The notes under the pieces are model-generated. The model did no database searches, was not told the DNA's origin, and saw nothing but the letters and a program-made list of their open reading frames with translations. A stretch of DNA of 58,509 nucleotides. It comes from Comamonadaceae bacterium (GTDB taxonomy: Bacteria > Pseudomonadota > Gammaproteobacteria > Burkholderiales > Burkholderiaceae_C). Below, piece after piece: positions 9,099 to 18,113 of this stretch (positions are counted from its first letter, which is position 1; every line of letters begins with the position of its first letter). Made by a program: the position numbers and the translations under genes. Location: NCBI GenBank assembly GCA_947442105.1, contig CANEVH010000023.1, positions 1-58,509 of the forward strand. Reading direction: 5' to 3'.

Positions 9099-9144
9099 GG
9101 GTGGGCCTCGGGTGAAAACAGGGGCGGGTCGCCGACGTTTGGCA

Positions 9145-9188
9145 GGTTCGAAAAGGGGTCCTAAACTTGGTTCGAAAGGTGGTTCGAA
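9145..9188. promoter_or_regulatory. Three GGTTCGAA direct repeats, candidate operator
   Basis: GGTTCGAA occurs at 9145-9152, 9169-9176 and 9181-9188, with start-to-start spacings of 24 and 12 bases, between the divergent fusion gene and HTH gene. The last copy overlaps the likely -35 position of a CATAAT -10 box at 9207-9212 reading toward the HTH gene. The regular spacing and the promoter overlap suggest binding sites for a cooperative repressor, plausibly the adjacent HTH protein itself. Inference from pattern only. Confidence 0.4.
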
Positions 9189-9262
9189 CGCTGCTGCGGA
9201 CAATTACATAATAAGCAAGTAAACGCCGGAAATCTTCGGCCAAGTATCAACAAAGGATACCC

Positions 9263-10027
9263 ATGAGCACCACTGCCGATCTTGTTCGGGCGCTCAAGCA
9301 CGAACTCAAAGCCGCGCGCATGACTTACGCCGATCTGGCCCTGGCCATCGGCATGGCCGAGTCCAGCGTCAAGCGCATGCTGGCCAAGGGCGATTTGCCC
9401 CTGTCGCGCATTGATGCGATTTGCCGCGCGCTGAAAATCGACTTTGCCGATCTGGCGCGCCAGGTGGCCGAGCAGCAGCCGCTCTTGGACCAAATGTCCC
9501 TTGAGCAAGAGCGCGCCGTCGTGGCCGACAAGTGGCTGCTGCTGATGGCGGTGTGCGTTATGAGCCAGTGGACCGTAGACCAGGTCCTTGCCAAATACCG
9601 CCTGACCGAAGCCCAGGCCGTGCTCTACCTCGCGCAGCTGGACCGCATTGGCATCATTGAGCTGCGGCCGCTGAACCGCTACCGGCTCAAGCTGTCCAAA
9701 GCCTTTCGCTGGCGGCCCCATGGCCCGGTGATGGACTACTTTCGCGACAACGCCTTGCTGGATTATTTCTCCGGCGGCTTTGACGGACCGGGCGAGGGCT
9801 TGCTGCTGGTCCACGGCAGCATCAGCCGCGCGCTGGCGCCCTCGTTTTGGGACCGGCTGCAAAGCGTGGCGCAAGACTTTGCCAAGCAACACCTGGCCGA
9901 CCAAAAAGTGGCCGACAAAGACCGCACGGGCTACACGCTGGTAATGGCCATGCGCGACTGGGAGTTTGCGGCCTTCGTGCCCTTGCAGCGCAAGGCGCCT
10001 GCCGCACCGAAGGCGGCGAGCCGCTAG
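9263..10027 (+). CDS. XRE-type helix-turn-helix transcriptional regulator
   Basis: A 254-residue protein whose N-terminal 65 residues form a Cro/C1-type HTH (MTYADLALAIGMAESSVKRML, with the recognition helix about residues 32-41). The remaining ~185 residues are an alpha/beta domain that I do not recognise by name but that is common in proteobacterial regulators of this size. It is divergent from the LplT-PlsC fusion across 164 bases that contain three GGTTCGAA repeats and a likely -10 box. It may autoregulate and control the fusion gene; no direct evidence beyond arrangement. Confidence 0.82.
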   Translation: MSTTADLVRALKHELKAARMTYADLALAIGMAESSVKRMLAKGDLPLSRIDAICRALKIDFADLARQVAEQQPLLDQMSLEQERAVVADKWLLLMAVCVMSQWTVDQVLAKYRLTEAQAVLYLAQLDRIGIIELRPLNRYRLKLSKAFRWRPHGPVMDYFRDNALLDYFSGGFDGPGEGLLLVHGSISRALAPSFWDRLQSVAQDFAKQHLADQKVADKDRTGYTLVMAMRDWEFAAFVPLQRKAPAAPKAASR

Positions 10028-10148
10028 GCGAGCCGCTGCGCTTGCCGCGTGCTGCACGTTGCGTGCTGCGCGTTACGTTGTGAGCCCCGCTACGCGCACA
10101 AAGGGCGACAATCCCGGCACTTCCCCTTGCAACCCAACGTGATTCACC

Positions 10149-10955
10149 ATGCCAGACACCATCCTCACCACACCCGCGCTTGTCACCCCAGAGATGTTCG
10201 ACGAGATCGACGCCATCCTGGACGACTTGCGCACCCGCTATGACGAAACACCCCAGTGGGAGTTTTGTGAAGGCGCAATCGCTGCGCTCGTGTGTTGCCG
10301 GCGCGCCATCGCGCCCGACGAATACCTGGATCTGCTTTTGGGCGTGGCACCCCTGGGAGTGGAAGACGCCGAGTTTTACGAAGGCAGTTTTGCCGACGCC
10401 GCCCAGCGCACGCGCTTTATGGAGATATGGAACGCACGCTGGGCCGAAATTGCCACTGCGCTGGCCACTGGAACCCAGTCTTTGGACGAGGAAAGCGCTT
10501 ACCAGCCCGAGGTAATGGACGTGCGCGGTGCCATTGCATCGCTGCCCGAGGCGGAGCGCGCCGCCTTGGGCGACGACGCCATTCCGTCCTTTGGCCAGGT
10601 CTGGGCGCTGGGCTTTATGTTTGTGGTGGAGAGCTGGCCCGAAGAATGGGCTGCGCCGCGCGACAAAGACGCGGCCAAGTGGCTTGACGCTTCGCTGCAA
10701 GCCATTGTCGCGCTCACCGAAGACGACACGGGCGCGCTGGAAGTCTCGCCCTTTAGCGACGACGCCCCGCCCAGCATGAGCCAGGACCGCATAGATGCCT
10801 TTGCCAACGCCGTGTGGGCGGTCTACGATTTGTTTGAGCTGTGGCGCAGCATTGGCCCCAGGGTGGAGACCGTGCGCAAAGACGCGAAGACAGGCCGCAA
10901 CGACGCATGCCCTTGCGGCAGCGGCAAAAAGTTCAAAAAGTGTTGCGGGGCCTAA
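10149..10955 (+). CDS. UPF0149 (YecA-like) protein with C-terminal SEC-C zinc motif
   Basis: A 268-residue cytoplasmic protein. The N-terminal ~200 residues match the UPF0149/YgfB-YecA helical family ([32 protein letters not shown]). The last 18 residues are a SEC-C zinc-binding motif ([17 protein letters not shown], cysteines in CxCx8CC spacing), as found at the end of SecA and in ribosome-associated YecA proteins. Family knowledge suggests interaction with ribosomes or the Sec machinery; the exact role is not established. It is a single-gene unit. Confidence 0.88.
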   Translation: MPDTILTTPALVTPEMFDEIDAILDDLRTRYDETPQWEFCEGAIAALVCCRRAIAPDEYLDLLLGVAPLGVEDAEFYEGSFADAAQRTRFMEIWNARWAEIATALATGTQSLDEESAYQPEVMDVRGAIASLPEAERAALGDDAIPSFGQVWALGFMFVVESWPEEWAAPRDKDAAKWLDASLQAIVALTEDDTGALEVSPFSDDAPPSMSQDRIDAFANAVWAVYDLFELWRSIGPRVETVRKDAKTGRNDACPCGSGKKFKKCCGA

Positions 10956-11010
10956 GGCGCCGCCTGCTTGTTTCAGGCGCCGCCAGCGAGCTAAAGCTGG
11001 TGGCGATTTC

Positions 11011-11685
11011 CTAGAACTTCATGCCGACCGAAATCCCATAGCTCACCGGGTCTAGCGTTACGTCCAAAGTCTGGCCGGTAGAAAAAGTGGTCTTGGTTTT
11101 GAGCGGCGTCTTGACGTAAAACACATCTACAAACCACTTCTCATTAATGGCAATCGTGCCGCCCAGCTGCACGCTGTAGGTGAACTGGGAATCCACCTTG
11201 AGCGTCGTCGGTGTGCCGCCGCCCGGATTGGTCATCGCGGTCAATGCGCCGCTGCCGGATTCATTCAAAAAGTACGCATAGGTGGGTCCAATGCCCACAT
11301 AGGGCCGTACCGGCGCGGTGGGCTCCATAAACCGGTATTGGAAAAACACGGTGATCGGCAGGGCCTGTACCTCGCCAATTTGCCCGGAACCCGCCAAGGC
11401 GCCTGCGCCATAAAGCTTGTGCTTGAAAGGCTGAAACGTAATCGGCACGTCGACCGAGAAGTTGTCGGTATACATATAGCTAACACCGCCGGTGAACTGG
11501 CTGGCCGCGTCCACATCGGTTTTGGTATTGGGAAAGCTAGGCGCCGTCATGTCGCCGCTGGCAACCTGCGGCGTAATCGTGGTCCCACCCAAGCGCGCCA
11601 TCCAGGTGCCCGCCGTTTGGGAAAACGCGGCTTGCGCGGTCAGTGCAAGGGCGGCTGCGGCGATGAACTTCAAAGTAGTTTTCAT
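11011..11685 (-). CDS. OmpW-family outer-membrane protein
   Basis: A 224-residue outer-membrane beta-barrel. Residues 1-22 (MKTTLKFIAAAALALTAQAAF then SQ) form a signal peptide. The mature part has alternating strands, the family segment VRPYVGIGPTYAYF, and ends in aromatic SYGISVGMKF, with the terminal Phe needed for BAM recognition. OmpW proteins form narrow eight-stranded channels for small hydrophobic molecules. I used the ATG at 11685 in preference to 11706. It begins 25 bases after the GDSL lipoprotein gene on the same strand, so the two are probably co-transcribed. Confidence 0.9.
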   Translation of the reverse strand: MKTTLKFIAAAALALTAQAAFSQTAGTWMARLGGTTITPQVASGDMTAPSFPNTKTDVDAASQFTGGVSYMYTDNFSVDVPITFQPFKHKLYGAGALAGSGQIGEVQALPITVFFQYRFMEPTAPVRPYVGIGPTYAYFLNESGSGALTAMTNPGGGTPTTLKVDSQFTYSVQLGGTIAINEKWFVDVFYVKTPLKTKTTFSTGQTLDVTLDPVSYGISVGMKF

Positions 11686-11710
11686 GGTTTTTTCCGTGCA
11701 ATTCATGGGT

Positions 11711-12889
11711 TTACAGCCAACCGGCGAGGACCATCTCTTTGGTCACGAGCTGGGCGAGCAGTTGGTAACCGTAGGGCGTGGGGTGGAAGCCGTCTGAAAA
11801 AGCATAGGTCTTCCACCAGTTCGCACCCCCCGTGGCGCCAGTGGGCGGCGTCAGGGCGGACAAAGCGGTGGCGGTGCAGGTGGCAAAGTTGTAGGTCGCG
11901 TTGACGCCTGTTCCGGTAGCCGGGCACGCTGGTGTAGTGACGTTGGTTAGGCCGTATTGCGCAGGATTCGCAACTTGGTTGTCCATTTCTGTGTTCAGGT
12001 CCACGACCAGTACAGCGCTGTTGCCGGTGGCTCTGGCTTTCAGTCGTGCATTGAATGTGGCAATCCAGCTTCGAATCAATGTGTCGGTTTGCGCACGTGC
12101 AGCAGCACCTGGAGCACCTCCGCCAGAGGCCACAGCGATCGAATCCAACACCGCTTGAAACCGCGGCGTGTTGGTAATACCGGGCAAGTTAACAATGACC
12201 ACGTACTTCGCACCGCGGTCAAGGGCACTTGCTTTGACGGAGTCATAGAAGGTGTTGGCCAAGGCCGTCATGTACTCCGAGCCTTTTGCTGGAAATGCCG
12301 CAGCGGATGTGGGAGGGGCAATCGACAGCGTTGCCAATAGCCCAGCGAACGCGGCGCCGCCATCACTGCTTGCACCCAGGTAAGCGGTGACCAAGTCTGC
12401 CGCATCATTTCCACCGCCATCGACTAACAACAAATCGCGCGCGCCAAAAGTACCGCCCGAGACCGCGAGCGCCGTGGAGAGCTGGGTCGCCACCGCCAGA
12501 GGACTGGCGTTGCCCCCAGGTTGTTGGGCGTTGTTGATGCGGGCGCCACCGATTGCAAAGCTGGTGCAGCCGGCGGTGGGGTTGGCCTCAAAACCGGTGG
12601 GCGAATCAGTACCGGTAGCTTGGTAAAAATTGCAAAGTGAATTGATTCCGAAGATGGCGGCAATCCGCTCGGTCCATATCTTGAGGTCACTGCCTTGAAC
12701 CGAAAAAACCCTCCCGAGGGTGGACGCATCGGTCAAACGATCAAAGGTACCACTGTCAGACAGGCTGTCGCCAATGACTTTGACCGAAGTAAATGCCACC
12801 TTCGGCGACTGGTCCCCATTACCCCCGCCCCCGCAAGCGACCACCAGGGCGGCGCTCAGGCCCAAGGCCAGAACTTTGAATGAATGCAT
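11711..12889 (-). CDS. SGNH/GDSL-family esterase-like lipoprotein
   Basis: A 392-residue exported hydrolase. The N-terminus is a lipoprotein signal with lipobox LVVAC (Cys19) followed by a GGGG linker. Block I is VIGDSLSDSGTF with nucleophile Ser42; block III appears as DGGGNDAADLV, and the catalytic Asp/His as DGFHPTPYGYQLL near the C-terminus. This is the arrangement of outer-membrane or periplasmic GDSL lipases and esterases. A pair of Cys-containing segments near residues 70-100 and 320-340 may form disulfides. It is upstream of ompW in the same direction, consistent with a shared role in uptake or processing of lipidic substrates. Confidence 0.87.
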   Translation of the reverse strand: MHSFKVLALGLSAALVVACGGGGNGDQSPKVAFTSVKVIGDSLSDSGTFDRLTDASTLGRVFSVQGSDLKIWTERIAAIFGINSLCNFYQATGTDSPTGFEANPTAGCTSFAIGGARINNAQQPGGNASPLAVATQLSTALAVSGGTFGARDLLLVDGGGNDAADLVTAYLGASSDGGAAFAGLLATLSIAPPTSAAAFPAKGSEYMTALANTFYDSVKASALDRGAKYVVIVNLPGITNTPRFQAVLDSIAVASGGGAPGAAARAQTDTLIRSWIATFNARLKARATGNSAVLVVDLNTEMDNQVANPAQYGLTNVTTPACPATGTGVNATYNFATCTATALSALTPPTGATGGANWWKTYAFSDGFHPTPYGYQLLAQLVTKEMVLAGWL

Positions 12890-13005
12890 AAGGGAAGGCT
12901 CCTGTAAAAAAGTACGACCGTGCTAATCGCGGGCAAGGCGTGCACTTTAAGGAGCTTTTCCACAACATGGAATCCGGGTAAACCCGCCAGACTCTGGTAA
13001 CGGGC

Positions 13006-13263
13006 TCAGCGGTAGCGCAGCTTCATCACCAAGATACAAGTCGCCAGCGACACGGTAATCGCGTTGGCGATCACGATGGGCCAGGCGCCCAGCAGCAGGC
13101 CGTAGACCAGCCACAGGGCCACGCCCAGGGTGAAGGCGCTGTACATACTGAGCGAGATGCCGCTCACGTCTTTGGTTCGCAAAGTGTGCAGCACCTGGGG
13201 CACAAAGCTGGCGGTGGTCAGGGTGGCGGCGGCAGCGCCTATCCAGTCGGCAAGGGGCATCAA
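13006..13263 (-). CDS. SemiSWEET sugar transporter
   Basis: An 85-residue membrane protein with three predicted helices and the PQ-loop motif (SFVPQVLHTLRTKDVSGISL), the hallmark of bacterial SemiSWEETs, which dimerise to form a facilitated sugar pore. The length is typical. Its ATG at 13263 overlaps the carboxypeptidase stop (4 bases), so it is translationally coupled to a cell-wall gene. Substrate specificity is not readable; linkage to peptidoglycan processing may be incidental. Confidence 0.9.
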   Translation of the reverse strand: MMPLADWIGAAAATLTTASFVPQVLHTLRTKDVSGISLSMYSAFTLGVALWLVYGLLLGAWPIVIANAITVSLATCILVMKLRYR

Positions 13264-14720
13264 TGGTCCTCAGAATCTTGGGCCGTCCAGTTCACCAGCG
13301 CGTCAAAAGCGGCGCGGGCGGCGTGGGCATTGGGGTGGTTGGCAATGGCGACCAGCACATAGCGTTTGCTGCTGGCGCCGTGCACAAAGCCAGCAAGGGC
13401 GGTGACTTCGTTCAGGCTGCCGGTTTTCAGGTGTGCGCTGCCGGGCTTGGCAAATTTGGCGCGCTTGAGCGTGCCATCCACCCCGCTGATGGGCAGCGAG
13501 GCCATTAGCTCGGGCATGAGCGGCGAGCGGTAGGCGCTTTGCAGCAACTGGCCCAGGGCGCGCGCGCTAATGCGCTCCTGGCGCGAGAGGCCCGAGCCGT
13601 TGTCAAAGTTCAGCGGCTCAATGAAGCCGTCTGTGGCGGCGTCCGCTTTCGCGCTGGTTTTGCTGGCAATGCGCTCCTGCCACCAGCGCTGCACCACCGC
13701 GCGTGAAGCAGCCAGGCTGCCCACGCTGCCCGCGGCGTCACGCCCCAGCGTCAAAAACACCTGCTGCGCCATTACGTTATTGCTGAACTTGTTGATGTCG
13801 CGAATGATTTCTGCCAGCGGTGCCGAGCGCACTTCCAGCGCCGGGGGCGCGGCCAACAGCGCGGCGGGCACCTGGCCATAGCGCACCGTGCCGCTGAGCG
13901 CACCGCCCATGCTGCGCCACAGGCCCCGCACTGCGCGCGGGGCGTAGCTTGCCGGGTCGGCGTAGGCCAGGGGCCAGACCTTTTCGCCGCAGTCGGCGGG
14001 GTAGGCGCCCGCAAAGGCAATGCGCGCCGGGTCGGCCAGCGCGGCCTTGAGGGCTGCGCGGTAGTCGCCACAGGGGCCGGATTGCAGCGCCACGGTGCCC
14101 TGGGTTTGCACGCCCCACAAGGGCGGGTCAAACTGCACACGGGCAAGGCGGCGCGGCACATCGGGCGTGAAGGTCATCAGCACCGTCTTGTAGTTGATCA
14201 AGAGCGCGTCGGGACTAGCGTTGTAGGGGCGCAGCGGCTCGCCGTCAAAGGCGGCTGGGTCGGTGGTCGCCGCCTCGAATGCGCTGTTGTCCAGCACGAT
14301 GTCGCCCTGGATGCGCGCAATGCCAATGCCTTGCAGGCGGCGAAGCAGCAGCCACAGGCGCTCCAGCACCAGCTTGGGGTCGCCCTGGCCTTGGATGTAA
14401 ACATTGCCCGAGAGCACCCCGGCGCGCACCCTGCCGTCTACAAACACTGGCGTGGCCCAGGTATAGGCGGGGCCTAGCAAGTCGAGGGCGGCGTAGGTGG
14501 TCACCAGCTTCATCACCGATGCCGCCTGCATGGGCACAGTCGCGCGGTGCGCCAGGCGGGGCGGGGCGCTGGGGTTGTTGGCGTCCAGCACCAGCAGGGC
14601 CACGGCGTCTTGCGGCACCTTGGCGCGCGCCAGTTCGGCGTCTACCGCTGCTGGAATTTGTGCTTGCGCCAGTGTGCTGGTGCAGTACAAGGTGAGCAGT
14701 AACAGGCGGCGCAAATTCAT
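13260..14720 (-). CDS. dacB: D-alanyl-D-alanine carboxypeptidase/endopeptidase (PBP4 type)
   Basis: A 486-residue periplasmic penicillin-binding protein of the S13 family. It starts with a signal peptide (MNLRRLLLLTLYCTSTLAQA). The active-site motifs are all present: SVMK at residues 68-71 with nucleophile Ser68, SNN in NKFSNNVMAQ, and KTG in HLKTGSLNEV near the C-terminus. The long insert between the first two motifs is usual for PBP4. It trims and cuts peptidoglycan cross-links. I chose the ATG at 14720; earlier in-frame codons add a sequence without signal character. Divergent from an EamA gene and overlapping the SemiSWEET gene. Confidence 0.93.
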   Translation of the reverse strand: MNLRRLLLLTLYCTSTLAQAQIPAAVDAELARAKVPQDAVALLVLDANNPSAPPRLAHRATVPMQAASVMKLVTTYAALDLLGPAYTWATPVFVDGRVRAGVLSGNVYIQGQGDPKLVLERLWLLLRRLQGIGIARIQGDIVLDNSAFEAATTDPAAFDGEPLRPYNASPDALLINYKTVLMTFTPDVPRRLARVQFDPPLWGVQTQGTVALQSGPCGDYRAALKAALADPARIAFAGAYPADCGEKVWPLAYADPASYAPRAVRGLWRSMGGALSGTVRYGQVPAALLAAPPALEVRSAPLAEIIRDINKFSNNVMAQQVFLTLGRDAAGSVGSLAASRAVVQRWWQERIASKTSAKADAATDGFIEPLNFDNGSGLSRQERISARALGQLLQSAYRSPLMPELMASLPISGVDGTLKRAKFAKPGSAHLKTGSLNEVTALAGFVHGASSKRYVLVAIANHPNAHAARAAFDALVNWTAQDSEDH

Positions 14721-14814
14721 GCGGGGATTATCGGCGCCGCCCATGCAGCAACAGGCCGTCGCGCGTGGCCAAACCCGTCGCCACCCGTGCGGGGCCAAGG
14801 CCGATAATCCCTGC

Positions 14815-15846
14815 ATGTCTTTTCCCACCCCTGTCGCCTCTTCCGCGAGTGCCCCGCCCCGCCTTTCGCCCCACGCCGTGGGCCTGCTGGCGGCGGTGGT
14901 GACGGTGGCGATCTGGACCTCCTTCATCGTCATCGCCCGCGCTACTGCGGACCCGGCGCGCGGCGGCACCTTGACGCCGTTTGACATCGTTTATGCCCGC
15001 CTCGTGGGCGCCGGCTTGGTGCTGCTGCCTTGGGGCTGGTGGCTCTCACGCAAAGCGCGGTTGGCGGGCCAAGGCCGGGGCTCGCTGGGCGGCTTGTCGC
15101 CGCTGCCACTGGCCATTACCGCGCGGGTGGGTGTTTTTGGTGGCTTGTTGTACGCCTTGCTGGCCTACAACGGCTTTGTGTTTGCCCCGGCGGCGCACGC
15201 CTCGGTGCTCTTGCCCGGCAGCTTGCCGCTGTGGACCACGCTGCTGGCCCTGTTGATTTTGGGCGACCGCATCAGCTGGGGCCGGGCGCTGGGGCTGGCG
15301 CTGATTGTGGGCGGCGATGTGCTGGTGGGCGGCGCCAGTTTGCTGCACGCGTTTGACGGCAGCGGCGTGTGGCGCGGCGACCTGCTGTTTATCAGCGCGG
15401 CCATGGCCTGGTCGGTCTACAGCGTGCTGGTGCGCCGCTATGCGCTGGACGCGGTGCGCGCCACGATTGCAGTCACCGCCATGGCCTTTGCGGTTTACGT
15501 GCCGGTCTACACCGTGCTGGTGCTGGGCGGCTGGGTGGGTGGCCATGTGTTTGCCGCGCCGTGGCGTGAGGTGCTGTTCCAGATGGGCTTTCAGGGCGTG
15601 GGCTCGGTGGTGGTGTCGGGCATTGGCTTTACCAAAATGATCCAGCACTACGGGCCGGTGCGCTCGACCATGATTACCGCCATCGTGCCGGGCTTGTCGG
15701 CGCTCTCGGCGGCCCTGTTTTTGGGCGAGCCACTGCCCTGGAACGTGCTGGCGGGCCTGGCGCTGGTGAGTGCGGGCATTGTGTTTGGCGTGCGCAAGGT
15801 GGCGGCGAGCGCGGTACCGGCCACCGCCTTGAAGGCCGCGCAGTGA
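14815..15846 (+). CDS. EamA-family (DMT) transporter
   Basis: A 343-residue inner-membrane protein with ten hydrophobic segments in two EamA halves; the second half contains GVGSVVVSGIGFTKMIQHYG and PVRSTMITAIVPGLSALSA. The N-terminal ~20 residues are Ser/Ala/Pro-rich before the first helix. It is not closely similar to the EamA protein at 457. Its stop overlaps the GTG start of tsaB by four bases, making it the first gene of a tsaB-rimI-glycosylase run. Export of a small metabolite is likely; the substrate is unknown. Confidence 0.87.
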   Translation: MSFPTPVASSASAPPRLSPHAVGLLAAVVTVAIWTSFIVIARATADPARGGTLTPFDIVYARLVGAGLVLLPWGWWLSRKARLAGQGRGSLGGLSPLPLAITARVGVFGGLLYALLAYNGFVFAPAAHASVLLPGSLPLWTTLLALLILGDRISWGRALGLALIVGGDVLVGGASLLHAFDGSGVWRGDLLFISAAMAWSVYSVLVRRYALDAVRATIAVTAMAFAVYVPVYTVLVLGGWVGGHVFAAPWREVLFQMGFQGVGSVVVSGIGFTKMIQHYGPVRSTMITAIVPGLSALSAALFLGEPLPWNVLAGLALVSAGIVFGVRKVAASAVPATALKAAQ

Positions 15847-16628
15847 ACTTGCTGGCCTTTGACACCAGCACCGACGCGCTCTCGCTGGCCGTGGGCCGTG
15901 GCCTAGGCGCGCAGCAGCAGGTGTGGCAGCACAGCGGCCCCGGTGGTGCGCAAGCTTCCAGCAGCCTGATCAACGCCCTCATGGACTTGCTGCGCCAAGC
16001 CGACTTGCGCTTGGCCGATTTGGACGCCATTTGCTTTGGCAGCGGGCCGGGCTCGTTTACCGGTTTGCGCACCGCCTGCTCGGTGGCGCAAGGGTTGGCG
16101 TTTGGCGCAAACGTGCCGGTGTTGCCGGTGCCGTCTTTACTGGCGCTGGCGCAGGCGGCGCGCAGCCATGCCGCGCCTGGTGTCACGGAGGGCCGCATCA
16201 CCGCCTTGCTGGACGCCCGCATGGACGAAATTTACGCCGCCAGCTACGCCTTTGACGGTGCGCTGTGGACCCTGTTGCAGGCGCCGTGTCTGGTGGCGCC
16301 GCAAGACGTGGTGCACTGGTCCTGCCTGAGCGCGCCATCCCAAGGTGCGCCGCTATGGCAGGCGTTTGCGGGCAATGTGGTGGGTGTGTACGGTGACCGT
16401 TTGCGCTTGGCGCCCGAAGATGTGTATGTCGCGGCCCTGCCCACGGCGGCCGCCATGCTGCAACTGGCCCCAGCCCTGCTGGCCGCTGACCAGGCCGTGC
16501 CCGCCAGCCAGGCGCTGCCGCTGTATGTGCGCGACAAAGTGGCCAAAACCACGCTGGAGCGCGAGGCCGAGAAGGCCGACAAAGCCCAACTGCTGGCCCG
16601 CCAGGCCAGCGCCACCCCGCATGTCTAA
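15843..16628 (+). CDS. tsaB: tRNA threonylcarbamoyladenosine biosynthesis protein TsaB
   Basis: A 261-residue ASKHA-fold protein. MNLLAFDTSTDALSLAV, the GPGGAQASSSLINAL segment and CFGSGPGSFTGLRTACSVAQGLA are diagnostic of TsaB, which works with TsaD and TsaE to make the t6A modification on ANN-decoding tRNAs. The start is a GTG at 15843 within the stop of the upstream transporter gene. It ends eight bases inside rimI, so the two are translationally coupled, a pairing seen in many proteobacteria. Confidence 0.95.
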   Translation: MNLLAFDTSTDALSLAVGRGLGAQQQVWQHSGPGGAQASSSLINALMDLLRQADLRLADLDAICFGSGPGSFTGLRTACSVAQGLAFGANVPVLPVPSLLALAQAARSHAAPGVTEGRITALLDARMDEIYAASYAFDGALWTLLQAPCLVAPQDVVHWSCLSAPSQGAPLWQAFAGNVVGVYGDRLRLAPEDVYVAALPTAAAMLQLAPALLAADQAVPASQALPLYVRDKVAKTTLEREAEKADKAQLLARQASATPHV

Positions 16629-17094
16629 AGCGCCCGCTACCGGCGTGGCTGAGGCGCGCTTTGAGCCCCTGCGCCTGGAGCGTCTGGCGGCGGTGCTCGA
16701 TGTGGAGCAACGCGCCTACGCCCACCCTTGGAGCCGCACCAATTTTCAGGACGTGCTGCACAGTGGCTACCTGGCGCAAGTCCTCATGGCCGAGGCCACC
16801 ATCTTGGGCTACTTTGTGGCCATGAAGGGCGTGGACGAAGTGCACCTGCTCAACATCACCGTGGCGCCCGAGCACCAGGGCCAGGGCTGGGCGCACCTGA
16901 TGCTAGAGGCGCTGGACATTTGGTCGCGCGGGCAAAACGCCGACTGGCTGTGGCTGGAGGTGCGCGTGGGCAACACCCGCGCGCGTCAGGTGTACGAGCG
17001 CCACGGCTTTCGCCAAGTGGGCCAGCGCAAAAACTACTACGCGGCAGGCCATAACCAACGCGAAGACGCGCTGGTGATGAATATGCGCTTGTGA
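16621..17094 (+). CDS. rimI: Ribosomal protein S18 alanine N-acetyltransferase RimI
   Basis: A 157-residue GNAT enzyme with the RimI pattern: EQRAYAHPWSRTNFQD near the start, LLNITVAPEHQGQGWAHLM for acetyl-CoA binding, and NTRARQVYERHGFRQVGQRKNYY near the end with the catalytic Tyr region. Its ATG lies eight bases before the end of tsaB. RimI acetylates the N-terminus of ribosomal protein S18. The acetyl-CoA loop reads QGQGWA in place of the common RGxG(I/L)G/A, a mild variation. Confidence 0.93.
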   Translation: MSKAPATGVAEARFEPLRLERLAAVLDVEQRAYAHPWSRTNFQDVLHSGYLAQVLMAEATILGYFVAMKGVDEVHLLNITVAPEHQGQGWAHLMLEALDIWSRGQNADWLWLEVRVGNTRARQVYERHGFRQVGQRKNYYAAGHNQREDALVMNMRL

Positions 17095-17118
17095 AGCCCC
17101 GGCTTCCATAATCCCCCC

Positions 17119-18027
17119 ATGCCTTTAGACCTAGACACCCGCCAGCGCGCCATGCTTTTGGAGATGGGCGTGCACGTCTGGCTGCCGGGCACCGATTTCG
17201 GTGTGCAAGCGGCGCCAGCGGCAAGTGCGGCCACCCCGGCTGGCGCCGGTGCCCGCCCAGCGCCACCACCACGGGCCACCCCCACCCTCGCTCACGCCCC
17301 GGCTCCGGCCAGCGCCAGGCCCCCGGTCGCAGCGCTCGCGTCGCTGGCGGCTAAGGCATCACCGGCTATCGCCGTCTTGAAAAGCGCGGGCACGGCCAAC
17401 GACCTGAGCCAAATCCACACCCTGGGCTGGGCCGCGCTACAGCAAACCGCCGCCACCTGCCAGGCCTGCGGCCTGTGCGCCGGGCGCAACCACAGCACGC
17501 TGGGCACCTTGGCCGAAGGGCAAACTGCCCGCTGGCTGGTGGTGGGCGACCCACCGGACGAAGACGAAGACGCCGCAGGCCACCCCTTTGCCGCAGACGC
17601 GGGGCTCTTGCTGGACAACATGCTCAAAGCCGTGGGCGCCGCCCGTGCCAGCGCCGACCAGCCACCCGCACCGGGCCTGGACGCCGCGCTGCTGGCCAAC
17701 GTCACCGCCTGCCGCCCGCCCCATGGCCGCAACCCGCAGCCTGCGGAGTTGGCCCAGTGCGCCGCCTATTTGCAGCGCCAAATCGCCCTGGCCCAACCCC
17801 GCGTCATCCTGGCCATGGGCCGTTTTGCTACCCAGCTGCTGCTGGCCGAACACCCCGAGGCGCTGGCCCTGCCCCTGGGCAAACAGCGCGGCACGGTCTA
17901 CCGTTACCGGGGCATTCCGGTGGTGGTGACTTACACACCCAAGGCGCTGCTGCGCAGCAGCCAAGACAAGGGCAAGGCCTGGGCGGATTTGTGTTTGGCG
18001 GTGGAGGCGGGGCGGGGCCAGGCCTAA
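17119..18027 (+). CDS. Uracil-DNA glycosylase, Fe-S type (family 4-like)
   Basis: A 302-residue protein. After a short N-terminal segment and a proline/alanine-rich linker (about residues 31-80), the catalytic domain has four cysteines suited to a 4Fe-4S cluster: Cys114 and Cys117 (CQAC) plus Cys198 and Cys214 with the usual 15-residue gap. Motif A appears as VVGDPPDEDEDAAGHPF, followed by NVTACRPPHGRNPQPAE. The usual family-4 GEAPG is GDPPD and the C-terminal HPS/A motif is YTPKALL, so activity may differ from canonical enzymes. It removes uracil (or related lesions) from DNA. It lies 24 bases after rimI in the same direction. Confidence 0.85.
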   Translation: MPLDLDTRQRAMLLEMGVHVWLPGTDFGVQAAPAASAATPAGAGARPAPPPRATPTLAHAPAPASARPPVAALASLAAKASPAIAVLKSAGTANDLSQIHTLGWAALQQTAATCQACGLCAGRNHSTLGTLAEGQTARWLVVGDPPDEDEDAAGHPFAADAGLLLDNMLKAVGAARASADQPPAPGLDAALLANVTACRPPHGRNPQPAELAQCAAYLQRQIALAQPRVILAMGRFATQLLLAEHPEALALPLGKQRGTVYRYRGIPVVVTYTPKALLRSSQDKGKAWADLCLAVEAGRGQA

Positions 18028-18113
18028 GCCTTGGCGGATGTTTGTCACCGCCCTGTCACCGCTGTGGCCGGGTAGTAACATCGCTACATCCATCACTTGA
18101 GGGAGTTGTCGCA

